A stretch of 64,000 nt of DNA from Nannobrachium achirus. Taxonomy: Eukaryota; Chordata; Actinopteri; Myctophiformes; Myctophidae. Shown here one piece after another: positions 23,293 to 38,261 of the stretch (within the stretch, counting starts at the first letter, position 1; every line of letters begins with the position of its first letter). A program made the position numbers and the translations under genes. Under the pieces are notes generated by a model that saw only the letters and a list, made by a program, of their open reading frames with translations, was not told the origin of the DNA and did not search any database. The stretch lies in the NCBI GenBank assembly GCA_963921795.1, contig OY997654.1, forward strand, positions 1,319,867 through 1,383,866, written 5' to 3'.

Positions 23293-23956
23293 AAAAAGAC
23301 TTTAAATGTATGCCTAAACTTGAGCCAGTATAGTTCAGATATGGGCGTTGAGAGACCACACGTCATTAGACAAAACCAAACCACAATTCTCATACTGATG
23401 CCTTACTGCTACAGGGAGCCCCAAGAGTGTACACAGCTGCCATTGTATATTCAATCCAAATCTTTGTCTGATTTAGTCTGACAAAAAGGAAAAACTATGT
23501 GCAATATTTACCTATGCCAGAAATGAAAGGTACAAAACAGAAATCTCTTTAATGAGACACCAAGCTTACCTTACTCTGGCATTGAGAATTCTCTCTAGCT
23601 TCGAGAAAGTAAGCAAAGTTTACTAAATAAAAGAAAGAGGTACAACATAGGTATTTCATCCATAACTTTTACTCCAATGAAAATGATATAAAAGCGCCTT
23701 ATATGTTACAGTCAGTTTGGGTAACTCAGTGAGATTGGGGTAAGAGCGCTCGTTTTGTAGTTCACCACACACCCCTATAACACCACCTGGATCAATTCAC
23801 TTTGATAGTCTCTTATCAGCGCACCTGTGTAGTTCTGCGTATTCACCATGAGATGGCGACAACAGCCATTCACTAGTGTAGGCGCTGACGTCACTCGACA
23901 TCTCTTTTGTTGTTTATCTACTAGCCTAGCTCGGCTGTGTTTAGCCATTAGCTTAC

Positions 23957-24030
23957 TATGCCTAACCCTAACCCTAACCCTAACCTCCGTGGGGTGAGGC
24001 GCTATCATTCCTGCCAACGCTACGTTGTCG
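23957..24030. repeat. Interstitial telomere-like (CCCTAA)n tract in a dispersed repeat
   Basis: Four CCCTAA-type units (ending CCTAACCTCCG) are followed by TGGGGTGAGG and a GCTACGTTGTCG motif. The same order occurs at 7289-7345, showing that the telomere-like run is embedded in a repeat. Confidence 0.7.
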
Positions 24031-24302
24031 TTGTCTTTGTTGTGGATCAAAGCTACAGCTTGTTCCGCCACGCGCCGCACGACGAACGCTCCTGTTCTCG
24101 ATTTCACTGAAAACAAACAAAAAAAAAGAAACGTGACCTACAGACTCCAAATCCCTTGGGGTCATTTCAGCTCATTGAATTGTGGACAAAGGCCAGTGGA
24201 ACACCAGGCTATCAAAGGAGGGGTTTTATTTTGCTTCTTAATATTAAAGAAATATAATCATTTTATACTTCACATTGAGCAATATGAACAGGTTCTCACT
24301 GC

Positions 24303-24563
24303 ATATCGTCGTTGTCAAGTGGAAACCTTGTATCTCCAAGTTTAAAATTTGTACGTTATTTTGCGAAGTAAAGCCCTGCTTCATCATACAAGGCCGTCGC
24401 ACAAAATTAGTGAAAACAGCAGATCTACAAGCACACAACGCCTCGCAGTGCGAGGCGTTGTGTGCTTGTAGATCGGCTGTTTTCACTAGTTTAAATCATT
24501 ATTAAAATGATAAATGCAAAACGAACGGTTTTGAACAAGGTTTTCACCCGACAACAACGATAT
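24303..24563. mobile_element. Family A MITE copy 3
   Basis: Left terminus ATATCGTCGTTGTCAAGTGG and right terminus the complement of ATATCGTTGTTGTCGGGTG. The hairpin at about 24409-24490 is nearly perfect, with CCTCGC/GCGAGG closing the stem. Confidence 0.82.
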
Positions 24564-25159
24564 GGCTACAGGTCTATCGTTGCTGCTCCAAGGTCACGGG
24601 CAACCGCTATTGATATTTTTAGGAATTGCCGGGGGTCTGCATGCTACTGAGCACATTCTTATTAATATCACAATCATCTTTAGGATCAACAGGAATTACA
24701 GCCAGCGACAGCTAGAAGAGGAAGACTAATGTGTTCTTTCCACCAACAGTCAAACAGAATTACTTTTGGGTGAGCTGAAGGAATACTCACCACAGGTGGG
24801 AATACCAACAAAACTGAATGATGAACAGTGTCTGCAACATGCTCACTGCTTGTACAGTTTTTCTGTTTCCTTCTCGCAAATGAGTCCATATTCCACATTC
24901 TTTTTTTTATAACCTAGTCCAGCCATTCGAAAATGGTGTGCTGAGGCACACCGGTGTGCCATGAGACAAGTCCAAAATGCGCTTCGGGAACTTGTGACAA
25001 CCACACATTATTATAGCAATACTACTATACAAAAAGTTATGATTTATTTAAATATATTATACTTTGTGAGCTATCATTCCCCTAGCAGAGGAAATTTCAT
25101 TCCTATTTTGGTAGCATTTTATTTTTTTCACACTTTTTGGGGGTATTTTTTATGCCTTT

Positions 25160-25709
25160 ATTGCAACCGTCATGTGGCAGTTACTATCAACACCTCCACC
25201 GGCTGTCAGTCAGTCCCTCCGTCACGTCACACGTCACACTTTTCCCCTACTCATATCTCCGCCACCGTTGCCCCGATCCATGCAAACTTTGCACACACAC
25301 TCCTTGGCTGCCAAACCACAACCCCCACCCCTCATTTCTCACATTGCCCGCTTCTAGCGCCACCATGAGGCCGATTCTTGCAAGACACATTTTTGGGCAC
25401 TGCTCCAACAGATTTTGCCCTAAAATCACGCAAACCGGTACAGTATCTCTACAGTCATGTCATCAAAATGCATCTGTCCAATCTAGCGCCACCATCTGGC
25501 CGATTTTTGAAAAACACATTTTTGGACACTGCTCCTACGCAAAGACACTGCTCCTACGCAAAGCCGTACACAGTATGTCTAGAGTCATGTCATCAACATG
25601 GATCTGTCCAATTTCCCATATTCCCTTCTGATTGCCTACCATTGCCTTCCAAAGTTTGTGTATGCGATCTGACGGTCGCTTATCTCCCAATTTAGGGAGT
25701 CTTACTGGT
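25160..25709 (+). mobile_element. Helentron-like element copy 1 (diverged)
   Basis: It shares the 5' motif ATTGCAACCGTCA and the 3' motif GACGGTCGCTTATCTCCC, ending AGTCTTACTGGT, with copies at 29704, 43376 and 49579. It is the most diverged: the 3' hairpin has lost its left arm. The interior has a 129-bp direct repeat (starts at about 25356 and 25485, each with AGCGCCACCAT) instead of the CArG-rich interior of the others. Confidence 0.6.
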
Positions 25710-25739
25710 TGATAGTACAGTAGGTAGACAGGAAACAGG

Positions 25740-25830
25740 GAGAGAGAGATGGGGAGTGACACACAGCAAAGGCTGTCGGGATCGGGACTCGAACCTATAC
25801 CTCTATAGCCCAGACCTCTAGTCCAAAGGT
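25740..25830 (-). repeat. tRNA-like SINE fragment
   Basis: On the minus strand it contains GGTTCGAGTCCCGAT, a good match to the RNA polymerase III B box GGTTCGANNCC. Fish genomes contain many repeats with a similar purine-rich GGGGAGTGACA leader before the reversed B box. No tRNA fold or A box is clear. Confidence 0.4.
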
Positions 25831-26006
25831 CCGGGCCATAATGATCTATTTTCACTGCAAATACAGGTGTGCCTTGAGATGTTGAAGTGCCCGTTGGTGT
25901 GCCTTGGGTACAAAACATGTAAAACACTGACCTATTAATAGGCTATTGATAAAAGTGTCCAAACATTCCTCTTGTAAGACAATCAAGACATCTTACAAAC
26001 ATACAG

Positions 26007-26363
26007 TAGGTTTGTCACGATACTGGATTTCTAACTTCGATAAGATATTTTGAAAAATGTTGATACTCGATACCACTTTCGATACCACCCAACCACAGCG
26101 ATTTTAGTGCAAAAATGTTTATTTTTATTTAAAGTAAAATACAGAACTTCTTGAGGTAGATGGTAGTGCACTTTTCTTTTTTTAAATAACTAGGAATAAG
26201 CCAAAGTAGTAAGGTTACACATAAAAGTAACATTGGTGTAAACCAACGAGAGAGGTAAAAAACGAGTATCGATATTATCGATTCTATGGAAAAGTCATAT
26301 TGAAAATCGATACAATATTCAAAATCGATACTTTAAGATGAATCGATATTTTTGACAACACCA
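26007..26363. mobile_element. hAT-type MITE, family L
   Basis: It begins TAGGTTTGTCACGATAC and ends TTTTTGACAACACCA; exact TSD ACATACAG at 25999-26006 and 26364-26371. The 357-bp interior is AT-rich, with repeated ATCGATA words in the same style as family B. No recurring hairpin. Confidence 0.85.
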
Positions 26364-26882
26364 ACATACAGCATGCGTACACAACTTTAACAAACCAGAT
26401 CCAAGCACATTCCTGACATTGTTAAATCATAAATATATGATTAAACATTGCCTGGAAGTGACAGGGCTTGCTGGTCTATTGTTCTCATGGTGGTCATAAA
26501 TAAACAACCAGTAGTGGAACACAGAAACCCGCCGAGGCTGGGGGGGCAAAGCGCTTTATTTGTGTCCTGTCGAATGACAACTGATCTCAGACGACATAAA
26601 CATGATTAATTTGGTGGGGTGACAGGAACATTGCAAAGCGACTTGTCAATAGCCGTTTGAAGCAATTTCATCCTTTTCTGCATGCGATGCTTCCAAATGC
26701 CAAGGAGAACATAGGTTACCAATAGGTTTGTGCTGGAGCTCTGCAATTACCTCGACAGTGATTGAACATAATGGCGTCGTGCAATACATGCCGCATGACA
26801 TTTTCAGCAATGCAAATGAACAAAGGGGGTCTTCTGAGTAAGACCACAGGGACTATAGCCTTTGGTGAGGAGACATCTAGTG

Positions 26883-27462
26883 CAGGGGTTTTCAAAGTGG
26901 GTGACGGGGCACCCTGGGGTGCCGCGACGGCAATCCAGAGGTGCCGCGAGTTAATTTGATAATATTTGGAATTTATTTGAACACTTGAAAAGATATTTAG
27001 TATCGTTTTAAACTTGAAGTGCAAAGTTATTTTCAGTCAGTTCTAACCAAAATGGCTATTATCTCAACGTTTCCCTCGCAACATAATCGCTAAAATATTG
27101 TCACTGTCTGGCAGAAACCTCGTATCTCCAAGTTTCAAATGTGTACGTCTTTTGGTAAAGCAAAGCCCTGCTTCATCATACAAGACTGTCGCACAAAACT
27201 AGTGGAAACAGCCGATCTACAAGCACACAACGCCTCGCGATGCGAGGCGTTGTGTGCTTGTAGATCTGCTGTTTTCACTAGTTTAGTACTTTATAGATGA
27301 TAAATACAAAACGAACGGTTTTGGACATACAAGGTTTCCACCCGACAACGACGATATGGTATAAATATAAGGTGCTGGGAGTGAAAATTATAATGTAGTG
27401 GTGCCTCGAATTAAAACAATATTTATGGGGTGCCCTGAGACAAAAAAGTTTGGGAACCCCTG
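26883..27462. mobile_element. hAT-type MITE, family F, host of a family A MITE
   Basis: It begins CAGGGGTTTTCAAAG and ends CTTTGGGAACCCCTG-like sequence; the exact TSD ATCTAGTG is at 26875-26882 and 27463-27470. The interior holds GGTGCCGCGACGG near the left end and a complete family A element (27095-27358), which accounts for nearly half of its length. Confidence 0.87.
27095..27358. mobile_element. Family A MITE copy 4, nested in family F
   Basis: Termini ATATTGTCACTGTCTGGCAG and the complement of ATATCGTCGTTGTCGGGTGG. The hairpin at about 27203-27286 is essentially perfect (CCTCGCGATGCGAGG at its tip). Nesting shows that family A moved after family F inserted. Confidence 0.83.
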
Positions 27463-28020
27463 ATCTAGTGTGTTCAACTTTTCATCGCATAGAACCATGA
27501 ATGCTCAGATGTTTGTTTCTCTGTTAGCGAGTGTGTGCGTGTCTAGCATCTATGCATGCATTTGTGTGCTGGTTAATATTTAGTTCTGCAATATCCAGGG
27601 GAAGGTCTGATATTACAGAGCATTACCATTTGCTTGATGATATGTGGCTGTCATTAAATACAGTAGCCTATACTCTATGTGGCAAGTAGTGGTCAAATGG
27701 ATCTTAAGGACATTCCCTATGCAGTACTGTGCATATTGCTCTGCTGTGTAAATCCAATAAGATTAAAATATAGATCAAAGTAGGTCCTATGAGAGTTTAT
27801 TGAGAAAATGCAGATTATTTCCGCATGTTACACTGTCACCAAAAGTCAGGTGATTACATTTAATCATGAATAGAATTCATGATCATGAATGATTGTCACT
27901 AATATATAATCAAAGCATATTGTTGCAAACATAACTCACTATGCAGGTAAAATAAAATAAAATAAAATAAAATGTTTTTTTTCCCCTTTTTTTTTCTGAA
28001 TGACATTTAAACACCTAGAG

Positions 28021-28704
28021 CAGGGGTCTTCAACGTTTTCCAGGGACCCCCAAACTGATGGGGAGATGGAGCAGGGACCCCCTACCTCGTACAGTGGTGG
28101 GGGCGGGTCAATTGCACAATAATCATGTACAAGCTATTCAAAATAGACAGAATCGTGACTTATTTTAAACATAAAACATGTGGAAAAGGTTTAAAAAATA
28201 TTTAGAGACAAATTACTTTTTCATTTATTTAAATAACAATAGAAAATATAGAAAGACTTTTTCCCCCCCTAATCAAGCAACATTTTTTCAGTACCTCCGC
28301 AGACCCCCTACGGGTTGCGGCAGTGGTTCTCAACCTGTGGGTCAGGACCCACAGGGGCTCCCCAAATTAGGGGGGGATGATTAATGTGCAACATTGTTTT
28401 CTCACTCAACTGTAAACACACCAACATAAAGTGAGGGTATCTGCATTCTGCACATTTCTAAAGTGACAATTTAAGGACTTTTTAATACCTCTAAAATGAC
28501 GAATTAATCATTGGCCAAATTCTAAAATATGAGAGGCAGAATTTGTGAAAATAGCCGATCTACATGTAGATCTGCTATTTTCACAATAGAACCGTGTTAT
28601 ACAAAATGTAATGCCTCAACTCTTAGTGCTCGTCAGGGTGGGGGGTCCCCAGTTAAGATATGATTATTGTGGGGGTCGCGGCCTGAAAAGGTTGAGAACC
28701 GCTG
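28021..28704. mobile_element. Chimeric hAT-type element with unlike ends
   Basis: The left end is CAGGGGTCTTCAACG. The right end is GGTTGAGAACCGCTG, which pairs with an internal CAGTGGTTCTCAACC beginning at 28321 rather than with the left end. Flanks read ACCTAGAG (28013-28020) and CCCTAGAG (28705-28712), 7 of 8 matching. The inner 28321-28704 looks like a complete family G MITE with a short hairpin at 28543-28586 (arms TGTGAAAATAGC). Either G truncated the first element or the two moved as one unit. A short (AAAAT)n run lies upstream at about 27953-27972. Confidence 0.6.
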
Positions 28705-29094
28705 CCCTAGAGGAGTCAGAGTCAGACATAGACATATCAGAGTACAGAATTGCCAGTGTAAATCCCAGACAGTTATTGCTGTCGTGCCATCAGTAGGTTC
28801 AATGGGGATATAAATGCTGCCAATAAAGGTCAGGGGTTATTTTACTGGTGTATCCATGGGAACCAGTTGGTTTTTAGAATGTAATGTCGCTCATGTACTA
28901 TAAAACGGTTATAGAGACCTACATAGATAAAAGTTTGCCTGTAATTAGTTGTATAACTAACTAAAGAGCACACATCAGAGAGCATATCACCGCCGGGCCG
29001 GGTTGACTAGCCAGGGCTGTGTCATGAGTCATGGGTTGAAGCCATCTGGAGAAGGGGATTCCAATGGGGACTGCCCATAACTCCGAAATTAGTT

Positions 29095-29280
29095 AGGGTT
29101 AGGTTTTAGGGTTAGGTTTAGGCATAGTTTTACTGAGGTAAGGGTTAGGGTTTGGGTTATGTTTAGGTTTAGGCATAGTTTTACTGAGGTAAGGGTTAGG
29201 GTTTGGGTTATGTTTAGGTTTAGGCATAGTTTTACTGAGGTTAGGGTTATGTTTGGGTTTAGGTATAGTATAATGGGATG
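29095..29280. repeat. 51-bp tandem repeat, three copies, rich in TTAGGG-like motifs
   Basis: The marker GGCATAGTTTTACTGAGG recurs at 29121, 29172 and 29223, giving a 51-base period. Between markers lie GGTTAGGG and GTTTAGG runs, telomere-like but irregular. The apparent minus-strand frame with a 17-residue period is a by-product. Confidence 0.8.
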
Positions 29281-29703
29281 TAGGAACAATGAGATTTGGG
29301 ACCAATCCCAATTTGGAGTAGATTTGTAAAACAAATACGGTAAATAATAATAATAAGGGTAATAATAATATGGGTAATAATCAAAGTCGTGTACACTGTA
29401 GGGAGCTACAATGGAAAAAACTATGGCTCGTGGACCAACCGGTGACTTTGTACACGACTTCGTACATTTCCCATAGATTCTATGGGACTTGACCACTTGC
29501 TCCTGCCCTTCGTGTACACGGTCTGTGCCGTCTATAGTTTCTTAATGGGGGGCAGCAGAGAGCCATATGTACACAGGCCCTAGGTGGTGTCCACGACCAG
29601 TAGTTTTACATGAACCCTCAGAGGGACACTGTGGGCTTATCAAGTGGTCCGTGGTGGTTCTCAAAGTGAGGTCGGGGGACCCTCAGAGGGACACTGTGGG
29701 CTT

Positions 29704-30787
29704 ATTGCGACCGTCAGGGAGCAGTTTACTATGAAAACCTCCACCGGCCGTCCGTCCGTCCGTCCGTCGGTCGGTCGGTCGGTCGGTCACACGTCACACG
29801 TCACACCTTTGCCCTGCTCATATCACACTGCTAGCTTCGCTGCTGGTGATGTCACTAGCTATGATGTCACTGTGACTGTGCACCATGCCCAAATTTGGAG
29901 ATCATGTGTGGCAAAATATCAACAAACGAGTGAAAGGCCTTTATCAAGTAACCATAGCAACTAAAAATCAACAAATTGTGCAAAGTGAAATATCTTTATC
30001 TGGTAACCATAGAAACCAAAATAATCAACAAATATGAGTATTTGTCCCCTTGTAGTATGTCACTAATTTGAAATATGTGGGAATGGCTGACACAGAACTC
30101 CATATTTGGACATAGAAGTGACAGACAGATGATATCTCCATATATGGGCATAAAAGGGCATGGCTGATGATATCTCCATATATGGGCAATTGGGCATAAA
30201 AGTCGCAATCAGTATGACATCACACCGTACACAAATGACCCTTATATAAGACCGGCATTATCTACCGACAGATTAGTAACAATATGTCAAAATCGTCTAG
30301 GAAGGATGGTGTGAGTCATGCTGGCAGTGATGACCTGCCTCGGACCCTGCTTGCATCTAATCTGTCGGTAGATAATGCCGGTCTTATATAAGGGTCATTT
30401 GTGTACGGTGTGATGTCATACTGATGTCAGCAGTGTGATGTCATACTGATGTCAGCAGCTATGTCTCTATATATGGAGTTATATGTTGTTCGTGTCCAAA
30501 TATGGGGCTTGTGAGGTCAGACTTAGTGAGATTCGTCGGTTATCTCCATATATGGAGGGATGTGTTGGTTATCTCCATATCTGGAGATTCAACCTTCAAC
30601 GATTTTGACATCTTGTTACTAATCTGTCGGTAGATAATGCCGGTCTTATATAAGGGTCATTTGTGTACGGTGTGATGTCATACTGCCAGCATGACCCACA
30701 CCATCCTTCCTAGACGATTTTGACATATTGTTTGTGGAGATAAGCGACCAACGGTCGCTTATCTCCCGATTAGGGAGTCTTACTGGT
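29704..30787 (+). mobile_element. Helentron-like element copy 2
   Basis: 5' end ATTGCGACCGTCAGGGAGC, then a CGTC/CGGT microsatellite. 3' end GGAGATAAGCGACC-AAC-GGTCGCTTATCTCC, a hairpin, then CGATTAGGGAGTC and TTACTGGT. The 5' GCGACCGT is complementary to part of the 3' hairpin, and there is no TSD. Subterminal inverted repeats plus a microsatellite and a 3' hairpin are described for Helentrons and their non-autonomous relatives; the assignment here is inference. Its left neighbour is 66-bp minisatellite DNA and its right edge abuts the large palindrome. Confidence 0.65.
30211..30422. repeat. 66-bp perfect inverted repeat containing TATA-like CTTATATAAG
   Basis: Arms 30211-30276 and 30357-30422 appear exactly complementary over 66 bases, starting AGTATGACATCACACC. 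Each arm contains CTTATATAAG and TCTACCGACAG. Further copies of the arm lie at about 30621-30683 and in the third Helentron-like element at about 44735-44802. The intervening sequence (AATCGTCTAGGAAGGATGG) is also repeated inverted near 30690-30725. Confidence 0.85.
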
Positions 30788-31113
30788 CCATACCTTGGCT
30801 ACAGGGGGGAAATAATTAAATGTACTTTTCATCGTGCCTGTTGCTAAGGTATGGCAACATGATTGGTGTCTTGCAAGACACCAGTCATGTTGCCATACCT
30901 TAGCCTTTCCTGAACTGACGCCGCTGTGAACATGTGTACACAGCCAGCATATTACTCAATGCCAAACTTTGCACACACACTCCTTGCCTGCCAATCCTCA
31001 ACCTCCACCCCTCCAGGGACCCCCAGGGCTTATCTCCCGATTAGGACACTTTCCAGCATAGTGACATGCAGAACAAACTGTCCATATAGTATGGTTTACA
31101 TAAAAGTCAGTTG

Positions 31114-31241
<128 letters not shown>

Positions 31242-31812
31242 TTCATTTATTTATTTCATAAATATTTTTCATCACAATTGGGTTTGTGGGGAGCCATCCC
31301 TGCTTCAAGCTGTCACAGCACGGCACCAACACTTCAAACTAGTTAAAAAACCCAATACAGCAGATCTACAAGCACCTCACAGATCTACAAGCACCTCGCA
31401 CATGCCAGGGACAGAGTAGGTTGGCCTGCATAAGCCTTGCTGTCAACACACTATACTACACCACTCAGGCCACCAAGCCAGGTGTGGTCAATTAGTGCCT
31501 TCTTTTGATCAGTGGCTTCTGCTTGATGAGTGGCACCAGTCTGTCTTTGTTCCCTGGTCAGTCAAGTTCACTGGGAGAGAATGTTTCAGATCAGTGCAAG
31601 TGTATTTGTTTTCCATTTGGACTTACTGTGTTTTGTTGGTACAGTATGCGTGCGACTAACTAATATTTCTGATAATTCCAATTTGTTTGTTGTTTAATTA
31701 GCCGGATTGTGAATGCCCTGCATTTTTCTTTCATCTTTAGAACCACACGTGTGGAACAAAACAGAGTGGTGATCATTTGGTGTGGGTGAAGAGAAGAAAA
31801 ACATTTCATTAA

Positions 31813-31916
31813 AGGAGTAGTTCACCCCCAAAGTGACTTTTTTTCTATTGAACTCAAGTCTCCATGGCGTGAGTAATACATTGAAAAAATAAGTCATTTT
31901 GGGGGTGAACTACTCC
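31813..31916. mobile_element. Short foldback MITE in left palindrome arm
   Basis: TTAA at 31809-31812 and TTGA at 31917-31920 flank AGGAGTAGTTCACCCCC and its complement; it is a 104-bp relative of the larger element at 12787-13106. The mirror copy is at 36684-36787 (TCAA and TTAA flanks). Confidence 0.78.
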
Positions 31917-31966
31917 TTGAATGTCAGTTTTGTGGTGTTTTGACTGGACACCCTGAGGATATTGCC

Positions 31967-32021
<55 letters not shown>

Positions 32022-32885
32022 GAATTGTAGGCCTTGCATTTATTTGACTTGGTTCCAACAGATGGCGAAAATAGCTAATCTTCAAGCTCACAATGCCTCA
32101 CTGTTTGGACAAAGAGTTGAGGCGTTACATTTTGTAAAACACGGCCTTGTGAAAATAGCAGATCTACATGCTCACAACACCTCACAACGCAGGGCGGCGT
32201 GAGCATGTAGATCTGATATTTTCACAATTTCTGCCCCTAATATTTAATTTATCATTTTAAAAGTATTAAAAAGTCCTTAAATTGTCTCTTTAGAAATGTG
32301 CAGATAGCCTCTGTATACTGTTGAGTGGAAAAACAATGTTTCACATTAAGCTAAACATTTGGGACCACCCAAGATCATTTGGAGACCCCTCTAGGGGTCC
32401 CATAGTTGAACCACTGACTTATAAGGGGAGTATGGAGACCCCTCTAGGGGTCCCATAGTTGAACCACTGACTTATAAGGGGAGTATATGAGGCTGGATCC
32501 GTCTGGAACACTGCACTAGGCTCTCGCCAGGTCTGTAGCTCTCCACACTTGAACAGTTGTGTCCTTAAATTCAATTATAATAATTAACCCCTGTATATAC
32601 GGGCAATAGTTTTACATGACTTTGTGTACACAGCCAATAGTTTTACATGAACATGTTCAGGCTTTAGTACTGTACTGTCTCGTGTAGCCCAACAGAGCCC
32701 ATCACAGCACAACACGGCCCACCAGAGCCCAATACAGCCTACCAGAGCCCAATAGACTCCAGCAAACCTAAGTCCAGCCCAGTCCTGCCCAATAGGAGTA
32801 TAGACCAGGGAAGGGGGGTAGTTAGATGACTGCACCAGACTCCACCAGGCTGCTCCATGCTCCAGCCAGCTCTGTAGATCCTGTG

Positions 32886-33407
32886 TACACGGCACTCCTA
32901 ACTCGAAAGGTCAAGGAAAAGGGTAGTTTTAGGCGTCAAAACAGGCCCTTTGTCCTTAAAATGAATAAAAAAATCAAAAAAATATGTTTTGTTTCAGGCA
33001 GGACACACGTTTCATATTTGAAGCATGCCCGATCTGATGGAATGGGTTTCGTGTCTCTCCGACACTTTGAACCCTTTACGATTGCGAAAAAGACACCGAA
33101 ACCCGGATTTTTGTCCTTAAAATCAATAAAAAAATCTAAAAAAATCTGTTTGTTTTACGCAGGAAACACTTTTCATATTTGAAGGATGCCTGATCCGATG
33201 GAATGGGTTTCGTGTCTCTCCGACACTTTGAACCCTTTATGATTGCGAAAAAGACACGAAATTTGCACGCCACCAACACGATTACACATTCTTTCGGATA
33301 AAAGACACTTATTCTGACTTACTTTTTGACGCTGAATCCAACAAACCCGGTCTCGTGTCTCTACGACACTCCTAACTCGAAGGGTCAAGGAAAAAGCCAC
33401 TGTGTAC
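32886..33407. repeat. Left-arm-only insertion with a 161-bp tandem repeat
   Basis: This block is absent from the right arm of the palindrome. It carries two copies of a unit containing AATGGGTTTCGTGTCTCTCC (about 33041 and 33202) and is bounded on both sides by ACACTCCTAACTCGAA-like sequence. The segments before it (about 32590-32885) and after it (about 33408-33745) are direct duplicates of each other, whereas the right arm has one copy. Confidence 0.8.
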
Positions 33408-34574
33408 ACAGGCAATAGTTTTACATGACTTTGTGTACACGGCCAATAGTTTTACATGAACATGTCTAGGCTTTAGTACTGTACTGCCTCGTATAGCCCA
33501 ACAGAGCCCAGCACAGAACAGCACAGCCCACCAGAGCCCAATACAGCCCCCCAGAGCCCAACAGAGTCCAGCAAACCTAAGTCCAGCCCAGTCCTGCCGA
33601 GTAGGAGTATAGACCGGGGAAAGGGGGTAGTTAGATGACTCCACCAGGCCATTACTGTCCAGATCTGGCTTGAATAGGCCAGACCAGGGTAGACAGGACT
33701 GCACCAGACTCCACCAGGCTGCTCCAGCCAGCTCTGTAGATCCTTGCACATGCGATTAACCACTGTGTACACGGGCAATAGTTTTAAGTTTTACATGAAC
33801 CCTCAGAGGGACACTGTGGGCTTATCAAGTGGTCCATGGCCGGTTCTCAAAGTGAGGTCGGGGGGCCCACAGTGTCCCTCTGAGGGGACACGGCACAGAC
33901 CGTGTACACGAAGGGCAGGAGCAAGTGTTCAAGTCCCATAGAATCTATGGGAAATGTACACAGGCGTGTACAAAGTCACCAGTAGTTTTACATGAACCCT
34001 CAGAGGGACACTGTGGGCTTATCAAGTGGTCCATGGTCGGTTCTCAAAGTGAGGTCGGGGACCCTCAGAGGGACACTGTGGGCTTATCAAGTGGTCCATG
34101 GTCGGTTCTCAAAGTGAGGTCGGGGGACCCTCAGAGGGACACTGTGGGCTTATCAAGTGGTCCATGGTCAGTTCTCAAAGTGAGGTCAGGGGACCCTCAG
34201 AGGGACACTGTGGGCTTATCAAGTGGTCCATGGTCGGTTCTCAAAGTGAGGTCGAGGGACCCTCAGAGGGACACTGGGCTTATCAAGTGGGAGCACAAAG
34301 TTGGTGAGGGGGGTACTAGCTATAGTAGGATGATCAGGCTTGTCGAGGCCAAAGGGTGTACTAGAGTCTTAATAGGCACCATTAGGTTGTTCTAGGCCGT
34401 TGTCTGCCCTTTAGCTGCTCACACAATTGAGACCAAACACTGTGTACAGGAGCCTTAGTTTGTGTGTACATGACCAATAGTTTTAAATGGATATTTCTAG
34501 TCCATCGCACACCGCTGCCTTGTGCACCCTTGGTTGGTTCGTCTTTGTTTGGGAAGGAGGGACTTTGAGGATGT

Positions 34575-37780
<3,206 letters not shown>

Positions 37781-38159
37781 CAGCTGCCATAGCTTGCCAT
37801 ACCCAATTGACGCCCCTGCATGTTCACCTCCAGTAGGTTGGGAAAGTAGCCTGCCACCCTGTGGAAATAGGCTTGAACTGCAAGATAGGACCCTAAAACA
37901 AATAAAATGGAATAAAAAAGCATCCGTAAGACGGATGGGCGAACAAGTGGTGTCCATACGTAGATGGGGTCCCAGAGGACATGTAGAGCCCACCCCCTTA
38001 TTTTTCACGCTCCCAGGGAACACACAGCGGGGTTTGGAAATTTGTCGTGTACACCAGCCCTAGGACCTCGGCTTCGTGGACCAATTTAACGATAGGAATA
38101 ATAATAATAATAATCTAATAACAATAATATTAATGAAATATAACCGGTATATAAAGGGC

Positions 38160-38260
38160 GAGGTCAACAACAAAGACTGTCACAATTTGTCCATATATGG
38201 GCATTCACAGATATGGGCATAAAAGGACGGAATTCATTTGCAACTAATAATGATATAATA
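38160..38260. repeat. CArG-type repeat fragment
   Basis: TCCATATATGGGCATTC followed by ATATGGGCATAAAAGG matches the unit found in the Helitrons. A related scrap is at about 38480-38560. Element ends are not recognisable. Confidence 0.5.
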
Positions 38261-38261
38261 A

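Larger units (their letters stand above)
24921..25931. mobile_element. Old hAT-like MITE, split by a Helentron-like element
   Basis: The left side has CACACCGGTGTGCC and the right side GTGTGCC followed by ACATGTAAAACACTGA, a pattern resembling fish hAT MITEs of the GGTGTGCCGTGAGA type. The element is interrupted by the block at 25160-25709. No TSD could be fixed, so the limits are approximate. Confidence 0.45.

Noticed and set aside
23957..23990. A chromosome-end or fusion telomere tract
   Set aside because: Only about four units, followed by the same downstream sequence as at 7289, so it belongs to a dispersed repeat.
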